DNA of 64,000 bases from assembly GCA_942159475.1 (NCBI GenBank), contig OW804095.1, forward strand, positions 59,920,773-59,984,772. Reading direction: 5' to 3'. The position numbers were made by a program, and so were the translations under genes. The notes beneath the pieces are model-generated. The model was not told where the DNA came from and made no database searches. It was given only the letters and a program-made list of their open reading frames with translations. Shown one piece after another: positions 43,901 through 50,993 of the stretch (its first letter is position 1; each line of letters opens with the position of its first letter). Source of the DNA: Sthenelais limicola (lineage: Eukaryota > Annelida > Polychaeta > Phyllodocida > Sigalionidae).

Positions 43901-44282
43901 AGAGGCAGCCAGTGTGTGTAACAATTCCAGGCAACACAGGAATAAAAACGAAGGAACAAACGAGCACCAATCCCAAGACAGGGATTTTGACTCTAGCCCG
44001 TTCCGACGTTGTGATTCTTTAGGGGACCTCCGTGGGGAACAGGAGGGGCTTTTGACGAGGGCACATGTGGCTGAAATGTGTAGTCATGGTGACATTCAAA
44101 CATGCCCTAGTCCTGACGCCGATGGAGAAGAGGACGAATGGGGGGTTAGGCTGTCACCTTCAGATACTATCTCAAGCCAGGAGGCATCTCCTTTACTACA
44201 GTATAAGACTCCCGACAGCAACAGATTAATTAGAAATGGCTCTGGGCGCCATTGTATAGCCACTGGAGAAACGTCTGTTTAA
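5405..44282 (+). CDS. Receptor-type (membrane) guanylate cyclase, natriuretic-peptide-receptor-like, 3' 17 exons
   Basis: It makes cGMP from GTP at the plasma membrane in response to an extracellular ligand. Exons: 5405-5540, 7712-7857, 11309-11414, 11749-11827, 22861-22981, 29527-29700, 29995-30099, 33518-33589, 33836-34004, 35552-35701, 36389-36569, 36914-37054, 40572-40695, 41511-41754, 42026-42124, 42337-42428, 43722-44282. Every junction is GT-AG with matching phase, and lengths total 2,700 nt (899 residues plus stop). Visible residues: 1-129 ligand-binding fold and hinge, ~134-155 membrane helix, ~156-480 kinase-homology domain, ~480-527 signalling helix, ~527-713 cyclase, 714-899 tail. 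The VAIK lysine is present, but the HRD and DFG positions are HGR and NDHGL, as expected of receptor cyclase pseudokinases. The cyclase keeps both metal aspartates (SDICGFT, GDAYM), the [10 protein letters not shown] glutamate and NTSSRMES. The N terminus is missing. The family is certain; the subtype and ligand are unknown. Confidence 0.93.
5692..6798. mobile_element. 1.1-kb non-autonomous inverted-repeat element in cyclase intron 1
   Basis: The outer ~100 bp (5692-5790) reappear as reverse complement at about 6700-6798, sharing the start AGTAGTAGAGAGG and then TATTTATTCACCCAGAGGG. The sequence ATGGCT flanks both ends (5686-5691 and 6799-6804), a likely 6-bp target duplication. The ~900-bp interior shows no coding potential. 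It looks like a non-autonomous DNA transposon; the superfamily is undecided. The rest of the intron to 7711 holds nothing recognisable. Confidence 0.75.
7712..7857 (+). CDS. Guanylate cyclase exon 2 (ligand-binding domain)
   Basis: The acceptor is TTCTATTACAG and the donor GTAAGA. It encodes the [19 protein letters not shown] segment, matching the family pattern of an NGD turn followed by F-x-L. Two N-glycosylation sequons (NFT, NTT) support an extracellular location. Confidence 0.88.
10187..10281. mobile_element. 95-bp miniature inverted-repeat element
   Basis: The ends are imperfect inverted repeats: GGCCCTTGTCCACTAAGCCG at the left and its near reverse complement CGGCTTAGTGGACTAGGGCC at the right, with about 50 bp between. 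The surrounding sequence is found again at about 11,535-11,615 without this insert, so it was probably inserted into an existing repeat. No clean target duplication. Confidence 0.65.
10323..10372. repeat. Perfect 50-bp palindrome with no loop
   Basis: The 25-nt left arm starting GCCAAGAACAACTTTAAG is the exact reverse complement of the right arm, with no spacer. The related copy at about 11,580-11,610 has a sequence resembling only the right arm, so the left arm looks like a later inverted duplication. Confidence 0.9.
11309..11414 (+). CDS. Guanylate cyclase exon 3 (juxtamembrane ectodomain)
   Basis: The acceptor is TTATTCACAG and the donor GTTAGT. It encodes the end of the ligand-binding fold and the hinge with [11 protein letters not shown], the paired cysteines that family members carry just outside the membrane. 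Confidence 0.85.
11534..11615. repeat. Second copy of the intron-2 dispersed repeat, without its insert
   Basis: GATATGCATTTCTTAG, then CTTATCTACTCTTTTTAAAA and GTCGC, then a TAATTATCT tract, follow the order of 10,164-10,372. This copy lacks both the 95-bp element and the palindrome's left arm. It sits in cyclase intron 3. Confidence 0.65.
11749..11827 (+). CDS. Guanylate cyclase exon 4 (transmembrane)
   Basis: The acceptor is TTCATCTTTCCAG and the donor GTATCG. It encodes the single membrane helix, [20 protein letters not shown], glycine- and valine-rich with no charge, followed by the start of a basic stop-transfer codon completed by the next exon. Frame continues past the donor to TAG at 11,888; phase and homology favour splicing at 11,827 to 22,861. 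Confidence 0.85.
11828..12957 (+). other. Cyclase intron 4, part before the transposon
   Basis: No exon or named repeat is visible between the donor and the left TTA duplication of the Harbinger element. Several open frames cross it but lack homology or splice context. Confidence 0.55.
12961..13170. promoter_or_regulatory. Left terminal repeat and subterminal CCGATT motif array
   Basis: After the outer terminal repeat come about eight occurrences of CCGATT/CCGATC/AATCGG motifs in 200 bp. The spacing is irregular. The other end holds a similar array, so these are probable binding sites for the transposase or the MADF partner (inference). Confidence 0.65.
13167..15811 (+). CDS. Harbinger (HARBI1-like) DDE transposase, four exons
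   Basis: It catalyses cut-and-paste transposition. Exons: 13167-13469, 13961-14126, 14477-14592, 15020-15811, with agreeing phases and GT-AG sites, giving about 458 residues. The N-terminal part has an acidic stretch and WMKQWLRRR, as in Harbinger transposases; next comes an HTH-like region ([24 protein letters not shown]). The last exon holds the DDE_Tnp_4 fold: first D in [14 protein letters not shown], second D in [11 protein letters not shown] in [13 protein letters not shown]. The first residues are uncertain: a Kozak-like ATG at 13,291 (MAELL...) opens a different frame that stops before the tryptophan motif, whereas the motif-bearing frame's ATG is at 13,167. A possible start mutation, an upstream exon or an N-terminal frameshift cannot be told apart. 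A poly(A) signal AATAAA lies at 16,247-16,252. Confidence 0.92.
14284..14405. repeat. ~69-bp tandem duplication in a transposase intron
   Basis: TAAGCTTATAGAATAAATTT and the next ~35 bp occur at 14,284 and again from 14,353, nearly identical. Local duplication only. Confidence 0.8.
15812..16995. other. Convergent 3' region between the two Harbinger genes
   Basis: It holds the 3' ends of both genes. A plus-strand AATAAA lies at 16,247; minus-strand poly(A) candidates (TTTATT on plus) lie near 16,559. A short phrase, ATTCTTTAATCTAACCG, occurs twice (near 16,287 and 16,450). No other gene is seen. Confidence 0.5.
16996..17847 (-). CDS. MADF gene last exon: proline/threonine-rich tail
   Basis: It begins [10 protein letters not shown] and includes EPEPEPAPQ and a basic [17 protein letters not shown] region. 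The unit [16 protein letters not shown] occurs twice in a row, from a 48-bp DNA duplication around 17,333-17,428. The C-terminal half has a leucine-rich helix-forming stretch ([13 protein letters not shown]) that could mediate protein contacts (inference). Confidence 0.8.
   Translation of the reverse strand, partial: SDNEEKDQQQATTEETADTPSEPEPEPAPQDKPSPERPRGKGTPPSTAYALMEQNKKARRAEMVEDYCLLRDPDYDPDAEQKEFCIAKPSRRVSLQLITPPEAGKQGLKRKNSGTSDGGESVSWNSPKKHPSGHKKTPTTSGPAPAKVTNKTSNQTSGPAPAKVTNKTSNQTKTTAGPSGVMPTTTLATASSSKNLQLSLLAELIKSFTTDYKELIVSHGTKAAKGVHEQWAELLAHKIGRMDPNTAEHFKLFFILSWSLFTPQVMYFQLLVSHQFLQTGKLG
16996..21725 (-). CDS. Harbinger MADF (Myb/SANT-like) DNA-binding partner protein, ~12 exons
   Basis: This is the second Harbinger protein; in known Harbingers the Myb-like protein binds subterminal DNA and helps bring the transposase into the nucleus. 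Exons in transcript order: 21725-21684, 21327-21253, 21056-20958, 20807-20730, 20574-20467, 20326-20225, 20134-20048, 19795-19715, 19093-18965, 18838-18493, 18347-18148, 17847-16996. All are GT-AG. The first nine are each a multiple of three, and the total is about 732 residues. The start [14 protein letters not shown] is basic. Residues to about 265 form an acidic, low-complexity linker split over many small symmetric exons. The MADF domain follows ([20 protein letters not shown]), then a proline/threonine-rich tail with a duplicated 16-residue unit. The last acceptor (GCCGTCGAG) is the weakest junction. Exon 19450-19369 was left out because it breaks the frame. Confidence 0.85.
18148..18347 (-). 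CDS. MADF gene exon: C-terminal half of MADF domain
   Basis: It continues the domain with [18 protein letters not shown], the third helix and connecting region of MADF domains, then a Gly/Ser loop and an LCRFLSSHV helix. The splice phase (1/2) joins it to the preceding exon. Confidence 0.85.
18493..18838 (-). CDS. MADF gene exon: N-terminal half of MADF domain
   Basis: The second half encodes [20 protein letters not shown] and [12 protein letters not shown], matching the MADF/Myb-SANT pattern of a first-helix tryptophan and a P-x-L-[WY]-D motif. It is preceded by a basic patch, [16 protein letters not shown], that could serve as a nuclear localisation signal. Confidence 0.88.
19369..19450 (-). 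pseudogene. Duplicate MADF exon with 1-nt frameshift
   Basis: This is a copy of exon 19715-19795 with the same splice sites. It is 82 nt instead of 81 because an A-run (T-run on plus, near 19,375) gained one base. Inclusion would break the frame into the next exon, which is phase 0; the exon is therefore probably skipped or the copy inactive. Confidence 0.75.
19506..19535 (-). pseudogene. Relic of a MADF-gene exon start with lost acceptor
   Basis: On minus, CTTGTGCACGTAGACAAAGG resembles the start of exon 20134-20048 (CTTGTGCAGGTAGACAAAAG), but the acceptor GCAG reads GCAC. The same relic is at 19,851-19,880 in the other tandem copy, so the loss preceded the duplication. Confidence 0.65.
19851..19880 (-). 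pseudogene. Second relic exon start with lost acceptor
   Basis: It is identical in type to 19,506-19,535. A matching exon-end relic (AGAGCGCCAG followed by GTATTA on minus) lies near 19,960, so a whole exon unit has decayed here. Confidence 0.6.
21835..22246. promoter_or_regulatory. Right terminal repeat and subterminal CCGATT/CCGATGCATCGG array
   Basis: Nearest the MADF start are three CCGA(C/T)GCATCGG palindromes (about 21,847-21,960). Then come about ten CCGATT/AATCGG motifs to the end. It probably doubles as MADF promoter and transposase-binding region (inference). A GT run and a G8 run sit at the tip. Confidence 0.7.
22250..22860 (+). other. Cyclase intron 4, part after the transposon
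   Basis: No exon or clear repeat is seen. An open frame from 22,722 runs into the next exon but in the wrong frame, so it is not coding. Confidence 0.55.
22861..22981 (+). CDS. Guanylate cyclase exon 5 (intracellular juxtamembrane)
   Basis: The acceptor is CCAACCCAAAG and the donor GTAGGT. It encodes [20 protein letters not shown], the diagnostic E-x-EL-x3-LW-K-V/I segment that opens the kinase-homology region of receptor cyclases. Its phase completes the codon left by exon 4 across the transposon-bearing intron. Confidence 0.9.
23655..24245. repeat. AGAGTGCAGCAC satellite-like array with a large inverted repeat
   Basis: Degenerate units of TTAGAGTGCAGCAC and GTTAATTCAGC recur more than a dozen times. 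Within it, 23,986-24,043 and 24,142-24,198 are reverse complements of each other with few mismatches, ~98 bp apart, able to form a long hairpin. Confidence 0.85.
26281..26607. mobile_element. Short inverted-repeat element, copy 1
   Basis: The ends are ATAGGCGTGTTTCCGATTT and, reversed, AAATCGGAAACACACCTAT. The interior has T- and A-runs and no gene. A related copy, inverted inside, lies at about 41,042-41,328. Confidence 0.7.
28851..28949. repeat. (CATA)n microsatellite
   Basis: About 24 units of CATA/TACA with two TATA interruptions. Confidence 0.97.
29527..29700 (+). CDS. Guanylate cyclase exon 6 (kinase-homology N lobe)
   Basis: The acceptor is TTGCTCTGCGCAG and the donor GTAATA. It encodes a glycine-poor loop, then [15 protein letters not shown] with the VAIK lysine retained, and the start of the C helix. 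The in-frame MKINAF... upstream is pyrimidine-rich intron, not a signal peptide. Confidence 0.92.
29995..30099 (+). CDS. Guanylate cyclase exon 7 (kinase-homology hinge)
   Basis: It encodes [14 protein letters not shown] and [14 protein letters not shown], the classic receptor-cyclase hinge. Phase 0 at both ends; donor GTGAGT. Confidence 0.92.
30100..33517 (+). other. Cyclase intron 7
   Basis: I see no exon and no structured element apart from the dispersed-repeat copy at 33,378-33,450 (partner of 3781-3860). Several open frames around 30.8-33.2 kb lack splice context. Confidence 0.55.
33518..33589 (+). CDS. Guanylate cyclase exon 8 (kinase-homology)
   Basis: A 24-codon exon, [20 protein letters not shown], joining the hinge to the pseudo-catalytic loop. 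Phase 0 both sides. Confidence 0.9.
33836..34004 (+). CDS. Guanylate cyclase exon 9 (pseudo-catalytic loop)
   Basis: It encodes [27 protein letters not shown] and NDHGL. The catalytic HRD aspartate is absent (HGR) and DFG is replaced by DHG, as in other receptor cyclases; the domain should regulate rather than phosphorylate. Confidence 0.93.
34005..35551 (+). other. Cyclase intron 9
   Basis: No exon or element is recognised. Plus-strand ORFs here are intron read-through. Confidence 0.55.
35552..35701 (+). CDS. Guanylate cyclase exon 10 (kinase-homology C lobe)
   Basis: It encodes [13 protein letters not shown] and [13 protein letters not shown], the APE-like motif and F helix of the family. 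Donor GTAAGA. Confidence 0.93.
36389..36569 (+). CDS. Guanylate cyclase exon 11 (end of kinase-homology domain)
   Basis: The acceptor is CCCTATCTTTTTAG. It encodes the last helices, [20 protein letters not shown], with the CW-x-EDP-x-RPDF signature. Phase 2 at the donor GTAAGA. Confidence 0.93.
36914..37054 (+). CDS. Guanylate cyclase exon 12 (signalling helix)
   Basis: It encodes [20 protein letters not shown] and an acidic/basic coiled coil ending LLIQMLPK, the dimerisation linker between kinase-homology and cyclase domains. Confidence 0.94.
37055..40571 (+). other. Cyclase intron 12
   Basis: A 3.5-kb intron. It contains a strong hairpin repeat at 38,241-38,376 and A17 at about 40,005. 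No exon is seen. Confidence 0.6.
38241..38376. repeat. Foldback repeat with ~60-nt arms
   Basis: 38,241-38,300 pairs with 38,318-38,376 with few mismatches; the arms include GGGTCTGCTGGTGCA and TTTGGTGTATAAT and the loop is ~17 nt. Diverged relatives of one arm (GAGGTTATTAATC context) lie near 48,620-48,740 and 62,690-62,740. Confidence 0.88.
40572..40695 (+). CDS. Guanylate cyclase exon 13 (catalytic, first metal site)
   Basis: It encodes [20 protein letters not shown]. The aspartate of FSDICGFT is the first Mg2+-binding residue of class III cyclases. Confidence 0.95.
41042..41328. mobile_element. Short inverted-repeat element, copy 2
   Basis: The ends are CTATGTGTTTCTGATTTA and, reversed, TAAATCGGAAACATACCTA. 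The interior matches the reverse of 26,281-26,607 around the GGTTCCTGCTTAGG and ACAATAGTTGTTTTAAAC tracts, so the two lie in opposite orientation within the same gene. Confidence 0.65.
41511..41754 (+). CDS. Guanylate cyclase exon 14 (catalytic core)
   Basis: It encodes [20 protein letters not shown]: the glutamate that selects guanine, and the second metal aspartate in GDAYM. It ends RIGINSG. Confidence 0.96.
42026..42124 (+). CDS. Guanylate cyclase exon 15 (catalytic core)
   Basis: It encodes [20 protein letters not shown] and NTSSRMES. It holds the guanine-contacting cysteine of [10 protein letters not shown] and the catalytic Asn/Arg pair. Confidence 0.96.
42337..42428 (+). CDS. Guanylate cyclase exon 16 (end of catalytic domain)
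   Basis: It encodes [19 protein letters not shown], the usual end of the fold before the GK-x3-TYW motif in the next exon. It ends in phase 0 at GTACGT. Confidence 0.94.
42794..43360. mobile_element. Head-to-tail pair of ~0.28-kb inverted-repeat elements
   Basis: Unit 1 (42,794-43,062) and unit 2 (43,063-43,360) each start GGGTGCATTGCAC and end with its near reverse complement. They share GAGGCCTCGTAACTCCCTC near the left and AAGCCCTCGTAGTCGTAA near the right. CCCCGGGG marks their junction, and CCT may flank the pair. Non-coding, in cyclase intron 16; the rest of that intron to 43,721 is featureless. Confidence 0.8.
43722..44282 (+). CDS. Guanylate cyclase last exon (TYW motif and polar tail)
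   Basis: The acceptor is TCTGTTTTTCCAG. It begins [14 protein letters not shown], closing the cyclase domain; then ~170 residues rich in Ser, Asn, His and acidic residues with no known domain, ending at TAA. A long C-terminal tail is more usual in invertebrate and sperm/egg-type receptor cyclases than in mammalian NPRs. Confidence 0.92.
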   Translation, partial: GKEDQCTYWVVGEDASRKVSRLTVPVVTRESTQCTVPALKCGAHKTNPALSCGASGAHNTEAASVCNNSRQHRNKNEGTNEHQSQDRDFDSSPFRRCDSLGDLRGEQEGLLTRAHVAEMCSHGDIQTCPSPDADGEEDEWGVRLSPSDTISSQEASPLLQYKTPDSNRLIRNGSGRHCIATGETSV

Positions 44283-44403
44283 ATATTTATTAAGAGCAAA
44301 TCTCAGTTGAACTTGTTACCACTGGGTGGAGACAATATATGCAGCCAACAATACCCTATACCTGGTTGTGCTGTCGTGTCGGGAAGAAACTTCAGATAAA
44401 AGA

Positions 44404-44581
44404 AATAAATTCCTATTGTTTGTAATCCTTGTTCCTTTTCATTTTCTTATAACACCTATTTACTTGTTAGTAAAGCATTTGAAGTTTGTCGATTTCATAG
44501 CTGAGTGCCTTTGGTTAGTTCAGGGATGGCAAAGTTACTGTGCAAGTTGGCTTGCTAAAACTAGGCAATAAGCAAAATAAA
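44404..44581 (+). terminator. Cyclase poly(A) signals
   Basis: AATAAA at 44,404-44,409 (about 120 nt after the stop) and again at 44,576-44,581. Either could end the mRNA. Confidence 0.55.
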
Positions 44582-45519
44582 ATATACCTGCGCTGCCCCC
44601 TCCCCACATAAGGAATTCTGAAAATAAATTCTCAGTTTTGTGTTGGGACGTGTTGTGGTGGGAAATAAACAACTTAACGCTATATTTTATTGGACTTTAG
44701 TTAATCGTGTTAAGCCCTCGTTTATATATACTGATTTGCGTAATTGAAGACGTGATCATTTCCTCTATATCCTGCATTGTTTGGGTGGAACAAAATAAAA
44801 AGGTTTGACAGATTTTGTGAATCATTTTACTTCTAGTCTATATTGCAATATAGCATGCTATTCAGGAGCAAAAGGATGACAACCAAGAACCTCTCAGTCG
44901 TTTAGGTAAACTCTCCATTAATCTGAAGGCAATGAATTTACAAACTGTATTTGACATCTTGAGAAAGGAAGAATCGATTGTTATTTCAGTTGTTCCACTG
45001 AATCTCCTCCCTTTCGCTTATGTATGAGTCATGATACGCGGTAAGATCCCCCAAATATACTTTCAGACAAAACCCTGAAATTGTGTTGCATAATGCCTAC
45101 ATAGCTTGGTAAATTGATATCGTTCTCTATTATTTGGCTTTGTTGCAATAATTGAAACGTTAGTAGTATAGCAACACAGTTATATCAAATACACAATTAG
45201 CATTTCATATATATAAATAACAGATAGTATATTGAAATTATTATATTAGGTTACTGGCGAAAAGAATCGAGAAATCGAGGCGATGTATCCAAGAAATGAA
45301 ATAATAAAAAAACGTGTTTAAATCAAATATAAAGTGCGTGTCAACAATTCTAAGCCGTGAGATACAGACAGTTATCACTCATGAAAAATTAACACAGCAT
45401 TCGTAAGAATTTATACTTTTAGTAAACGGTAGATGTAGGAAATAATAGCTTGAGACAATCGGTAAGCTTGCATTTGCTCTTTTCTCGATGTATCAGGTTA
45501 TTACTGTATCTAAATTTAA

Positions 45520-46592
45520 AGGCAAACGCTACTATTCACTGCCACGCCCCCCTTTTCCATATACCAAATCTACGGGCATTTTACTCACTATTCCTTTAGC
45601 ATTGCAGTCTATGAGGAAACGGCCCATTTTTGCACATTTTATAGGATAAAACAAACAATTAATGGCTACTCCTACTGTCCCAAAATTTTCTACACATACA
45701 GTTCAGGTTATATACTACAGATAAAAAGGAAAAAAAATATATGTCATCACGTTAGATTTTTTTTTATAGATGTCTGAAATAGACATGTTTGGGAAACAGA
45801 GCTAGCTATGGGTACTCTCAGTTGTACCCAATTAGTATGCAAGTCTATTGGGAAATGCTGCATTTTCCTTTCACAGTTTTGGGAATAAAACAAAAATGGA
45901 TACTCCAAATGTCCCAGAATTTTCTACATATAAAGTGCAGGTAATATCCTACACATATATAGGGAAAAAAATGCATGTCATCACGTTAGAAAAATAATTG
46001 TAGCTGTCTGAAATAGACATGTTTAGGAAACATAGAACACTTTGAAAGCAGCAGATTTTTGGATTATCAGCCATGCATGTTTCAAAGCCCCATAATTCAA
46101 AAACTAGCACGGTGACCCATTAATTTTTTTTCAATTTTAAGAACACAAATACTTCAAAAATCATATACTAAAGAATCAGAAAAATGACATTTATTTTCAC
46201 TGGGGAGGGAAACAAATTGTTTTTATAAAAATGGTGAAAAATATTGAGTTTTTTCGAGTTTTAAATTTAAAATTCACATTATGTATTTGTTGTTTTCAAA
46301 ATAAAAATAACAATACACCCTATAGAAAAGAGGCATAGAATTATTGGCCAAATGATACTCTCTCTAAAACTGTTAATTTCACTTAAATTGAGTGAATATA
46401 AATAGCAAATATGAACTATGAAGTCGAGGTACTGCAAAATGGGCCCCCCTTTTGGTCGTCATTGGTACTTTTGAGATGCGACCCAATGATTTTTTTTCAT
46501 CCTTATGACCAGAAACACTTCAAGAATCAAATACCAAAGTTTCAGAAAAATGACATTTATTTTCATTTTCCACTAGATAGTAGCGTTTGCCT
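45520..46592. mobile_element. TTAA-flanked non-autonomous DNA element, copy 1
   Basis: Inverted termini AGGCAAACGCTACTAT, with TTAA directly outside both ends (45,516-45,519 and 46,593-46,596). 1,073 bp, no gene. Highly similar in opposite orientation to 56,962-58,068. TTAA suggests a piggyBac-like transposase, though a TA duplication fits equally. Confidence 0.88.
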
Positions 46593-47157
46593 TTAATATA
46601 AAAGGTTTTCATTATGGTTACCAATGACATTGACGTCCATTTTGAACATTCACCACCGTTAAAGAATGACCGAAGACTGTGACTAATATTAAAAGGCTGA
46701 ACTAGAAATCTGAAAATTTGAGAATTTTATATATTCTGACAGCCTCTGCTCGCTGGTTATATTTTTCGTTAGAATATCTTTTATTTCCAAAGACAGGCAC
46801 AGTTTCTAGGTTCAATGTGCACTCGCACTACAGATCTTATGACCCTTGAAGATGGAGTCACCAAGAGACTGGTTTGAACTGTCAAATTCGATAAAACCTG
46901 GGATAAAGTATTCCGTCGCCAGCTGGAGGCTGCTCTGAATTCTCAACCTTAACCCCCCACCTGTATAATTCTCTCCAGCCTAAAGAAAAAGGCGAAGGCT
47001 GACGCTTTGTGAATCATCATTGGGAAAATGATGTTTCATCTCAATATTTTCCCATGTGCTCCATAGCTACCATATCTTTACTCCAGGTGTCGAAACTATT
47101 TTCATCCAGGGTGTTAAGGCATTCTTGGAGCGATATCAGGCAGTTTCTAGGCGGGTG

Positions 47158-47248
47158 AATGTCCTGGACGGTACATGTCCTAGCAGGGTAATGTCCAGCG
47201 GGTATAGGTCGGGGATAAATGTCCGGTAGGTAGATGTCCGACGGATAG
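47158..47248. repeat. ATGTCC minisatellite
   Basis: Five degenerate units, each opening ATGTCC followed by 9-22 bases rich in GG/TA. Confidence 0.6.
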
Positions 47249-50200
47249 TTAGCCTGACGCCGGCGAGGTTGTGACTAATAATTTCACCTACAGAAACGTA
47301 AACTGGTAGAAGTGAGAAAAGTCCTGATATATTTTAATAGAATGTCCCAATAGAAAATCGATGTATTTTATTAGAAGTATGATATGATGTGCTCTTGTAT
47401 ACCTTAGTAGATACAATTTTCCAAAGGATTTGCATTTGCAATTTACTCATTGTTTGACCTATATAGGACTAAAGTTATCATTGCTATTGTTATATGTTCA
47501 TAAAAGAAAACCAGACGAATAAATACGACACGCGATACTGAGTGAACCCAGTAGCAGAAAAGGATTAATGCGGACGGCCATATAAAGCCCTGAAGTAAAA
47601 ACCAACAGGGTGAAATCCTCGGCAACTTTGGTCAAATGTGACCTTCAGATGGGTAGGAAAGGAACGGAAGAAAAAGCTGAAAATCGATGTTAACTGAGAA
47701 TGTAGCTTTAAGTGTAAATTTATGTTTCCTTCACCTAACCCATTTTTTCCCCTAATTAACATTTTTTAAAGGATCAAATAAAGAAACATAAAAGTGCAAT
47801 CGCTTGTAAATCGATAAGGACCCAGGAGCCAAGGATCTTATATTGTGTTAAAACAAGACAAATCAATCAGACGAACGTTCCATCAACAGAAAATAACAAA
47901 CCACAGCTAGTATTTCATAACGTCGTATGGCATCTTCTAAATTCTTCAAGGAAAGAACAGGCACATATTCTGCAATGCTTTCATATCGTTGCCCATGTAC
48001 GGGCAAGCCGGTTCTACCACTAATGGCTGTTTTGGTCAAAAAGGCTAGGATAAATTGTTAATGTGGCCCGATCCTTTCCTGGGTTTATTTTGTAAGTAGA
48101 GTTAATGGCAATCATTGAGGATTTTCGACCTCCTAAACCGCTTTCTTTCGCTAAACCTGGAGAAGGAACCCATAGGATGACAGTATGTATATATGTATGT
48201 ATGTATACATATTATCGCTCACACTTCTTCCTACTACATTCTCAAGGCCGTTCTTAAAACATTCGATAAACTGCTTTCGTTATTATCTAGGGATTCTTTA
48301 TGTCTGCTGTGAACTGCTTGACTCAACATTTGTTCCAAAGATTAAAAACTGAAAGATGATTGTACATAATGTATGTCAATTATTTATTGAATATGTGGCA
48401 ACGAAAACTTGTTTTCCAGGTTTTAATCAAATGTCCATGCACACACACATTTATAAATATATATAACAATTAAAGAAAACTAATTGGTAGGCAAACTCAG
48501 CAAGTGCATAGATTGCGAACCAGACCTACTCCTACTATTCTTGTTAAAAGAAAGATTAAATTCTGACACCTTAAGGATTATGAGAACATGGTATGGTCAA
48601 GCAACATCAAGCAATAGAGGATTAATAACTCAATATTAATGGGTTGCAGGTGCACTATTGGTATACAAAAACGGTGTACTAGCAGGTCCTAAATGGAGGT
48701 TATTAATCTATTTAGTATCTACCTAATTAAAGTGTCTATTGCTCCAAGACTGTTCAAAATGTGTCATTATCAATGCAAATAACTTTTTGATTCTCCTCAA
48801 CAACTTAAATTAAAGGTAAATGCCAGCGGCGTCAGCACTGCAGGCGGGAATTCAAGGAACTAATGCATGAACAAACAAGAGTAACAATATTTTTTTCAAA
48901 CTTCGTCTTCAGAAAGAACATGGTCAGGTTTAATACAAAAAGCACAAAAAAATCTGGATGTTATCTTATTATTTTATATATTTCAGGGACGACTGAAGTT
49001 TACTACCATGCACTATGGATGTCAAGCTTATATTCTCAGTTTTTAAAAGATTTTAGACAGAAGAATGCGATTTGTTTCTTGTAAATTTCTCCAAACATAG
49101 CTGACATACTGTTTTGTGCTCACAAATAAAAAAAGGGTTAAACATACTTGGAAAATTTGTATTCAGCTTGGAAGATGACACATGTACATGTATGTGTTAC
49201 TCATCACGATACACGTTCAGCTGAATAACTTTTATTTTATTTCAATGACCCCCTGTTTTTAATTTGGGAGTGTAAAATAATATGTTAGCTATGTATGTGC
49301 AGATTGTAAAGGAAATCGCATGATTCAATCATCTGAAATTCGGGAAAAGAATTCGGGAAAAAAACTTTTTCTCATTGACTCCTATAATGAATGGTAGTAA
49401 ATTGCAATGGTCCTTGAAATAAAAACTAATTGAATTGCATATTGCGTTTATTGGCTTTCTGGGTTCCCCCATCCATATTCTTTCCAAATCCAAAGTTCAA
49501 ACAAACTTCCACGATTCCTTCTTTTTTGATTGAATGCTGGCATTTACCTTTAAATAGTATAGATGAAAGTATTCTAAAGCAATCTTTACTAACTCCTAAC
49601 TGCTTTATGCAGCTTTTGACCGAGTTTTGTCATGTACAGTATCCCCCGAATGATCTTATCATTAGAAAGTATTCTGTGTATATAAAGTGAGACAAATGTC
49701 TGGCAATAATAAAAACTATAACGATACATTTGTTAGGACATTCAAAGGCTGACATTTCTTGCATCGATGTACATCCAAACGAAAATAATTCTCGACCCAT
49801 CTGTAAGTAATAGAGCGTCAGGAATAAATCCTTTTGAAATATAAAATGTGACAATTGTTTATAAAGGCTGTCGGGCAGATATTTCTTATCAGTAGGGTGT
49901 TTCAACCTAATGCCATCTGCCATCATACAAAGTAGTGCCTTATACAATGCTACCTAAAAGTCAGCAAATCCATTTTTCCCAGTGTCTGCAATATCATTTG
50001 TTGAGGGTAGACTCAATCTCTATCACGTCTGCATAGAGCGCGCAAGTAATTGTTGGGCTACACCCCTTTAACCAACAATTCAATTGCTAGTTATAAAATG
50101 AAAGGAAAGTTTAACTTAGTATGCCTTCCGAATTGAATTAAATCTTGAGTTATGCTGGCATTTATATTTCATATTTATTTGCCTTAAGTTGGTCGGTACA

Positions 50201-50958
50201 TAATTCCGTCAATTATTGATGACGGCATAATATTATGGTAATCCGTATGTATAAATAATGATAAACTCAGATTCGCTAGGACAGTTTGTCTGCAGCTAGG
50301 CTAGAATGGATGGACACGGTTACTCCACAATGTGTCGTGAACAGATTTTGCTCTAATGGAGGCCCATTATAATAATGACACCCCATACGTAGCAATTCTA
50401 TGTGATTTATGGGAGAAGAGTTCAACAATGACTCGACAAACGTTTAATACTTTGAGTTTGGAAGGCCCAGGCTTAGTCGATAATATAAGGAGGTATTTTG
50501 ATTTCAATGGAATGTAAGCACTATATAGTGTATGACAAATGTTTCATTTCTTGTTCTCGTCCTCTCCTGCCGCTACGAATGCCGTAATGCATATTCTACG
50601 AGATTAATTAGTTTATACCTGTGGTATTACGTTTAAATGTCGATAGAGATTGTGTGTCTTATGCTAATTGGTACATCACAGTTATATTCTATGTCTTTTT
50701 ATATTCTATATTGTTTGCATATACTTATTTTATGTCCGTATTCATAGTCCATTTTACCAGATACGTTTATTACACAAATCCTTATTGATTGAACCGATTC
50801 CAACACAATCCTCTTCTTTCAAATGAACGTATAAGTTGCACATAAAGATTGTCTCATATTGAAACATTTCTCTCTAGATACATTATATATATATATAAAT
50901 ATATATAGGTAGTCGTACTCCAAATATCAGTTGGATTGACCTCTCTCATATTCCTCAG

Positions 50959-50993
50959 GAAACCTATTGTACACTATTGCACTCCACATTAAG
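50959..50993 (+). CDS. Possible 35-nt exon
   Basis: ATATTCCTCAG precedes and GTAGGA follows. Reading in phase 0 gives ETYCTLLHSTL and leaves 2 nt, which fits the exon at 51,243. Very short; speculative. Confidence 0.2.

Larger units (their letters stand above)
44582..50958. other. Intergenic region
   Basis: No gene is supported. It contains the TTAA-flanked element at 45,520-46,592, a minisatellite at 47,158-47,248 and a foldback relative near 48,620-48,740. The remainder is AT-rich and unremarkable. Confidence 0.55.
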
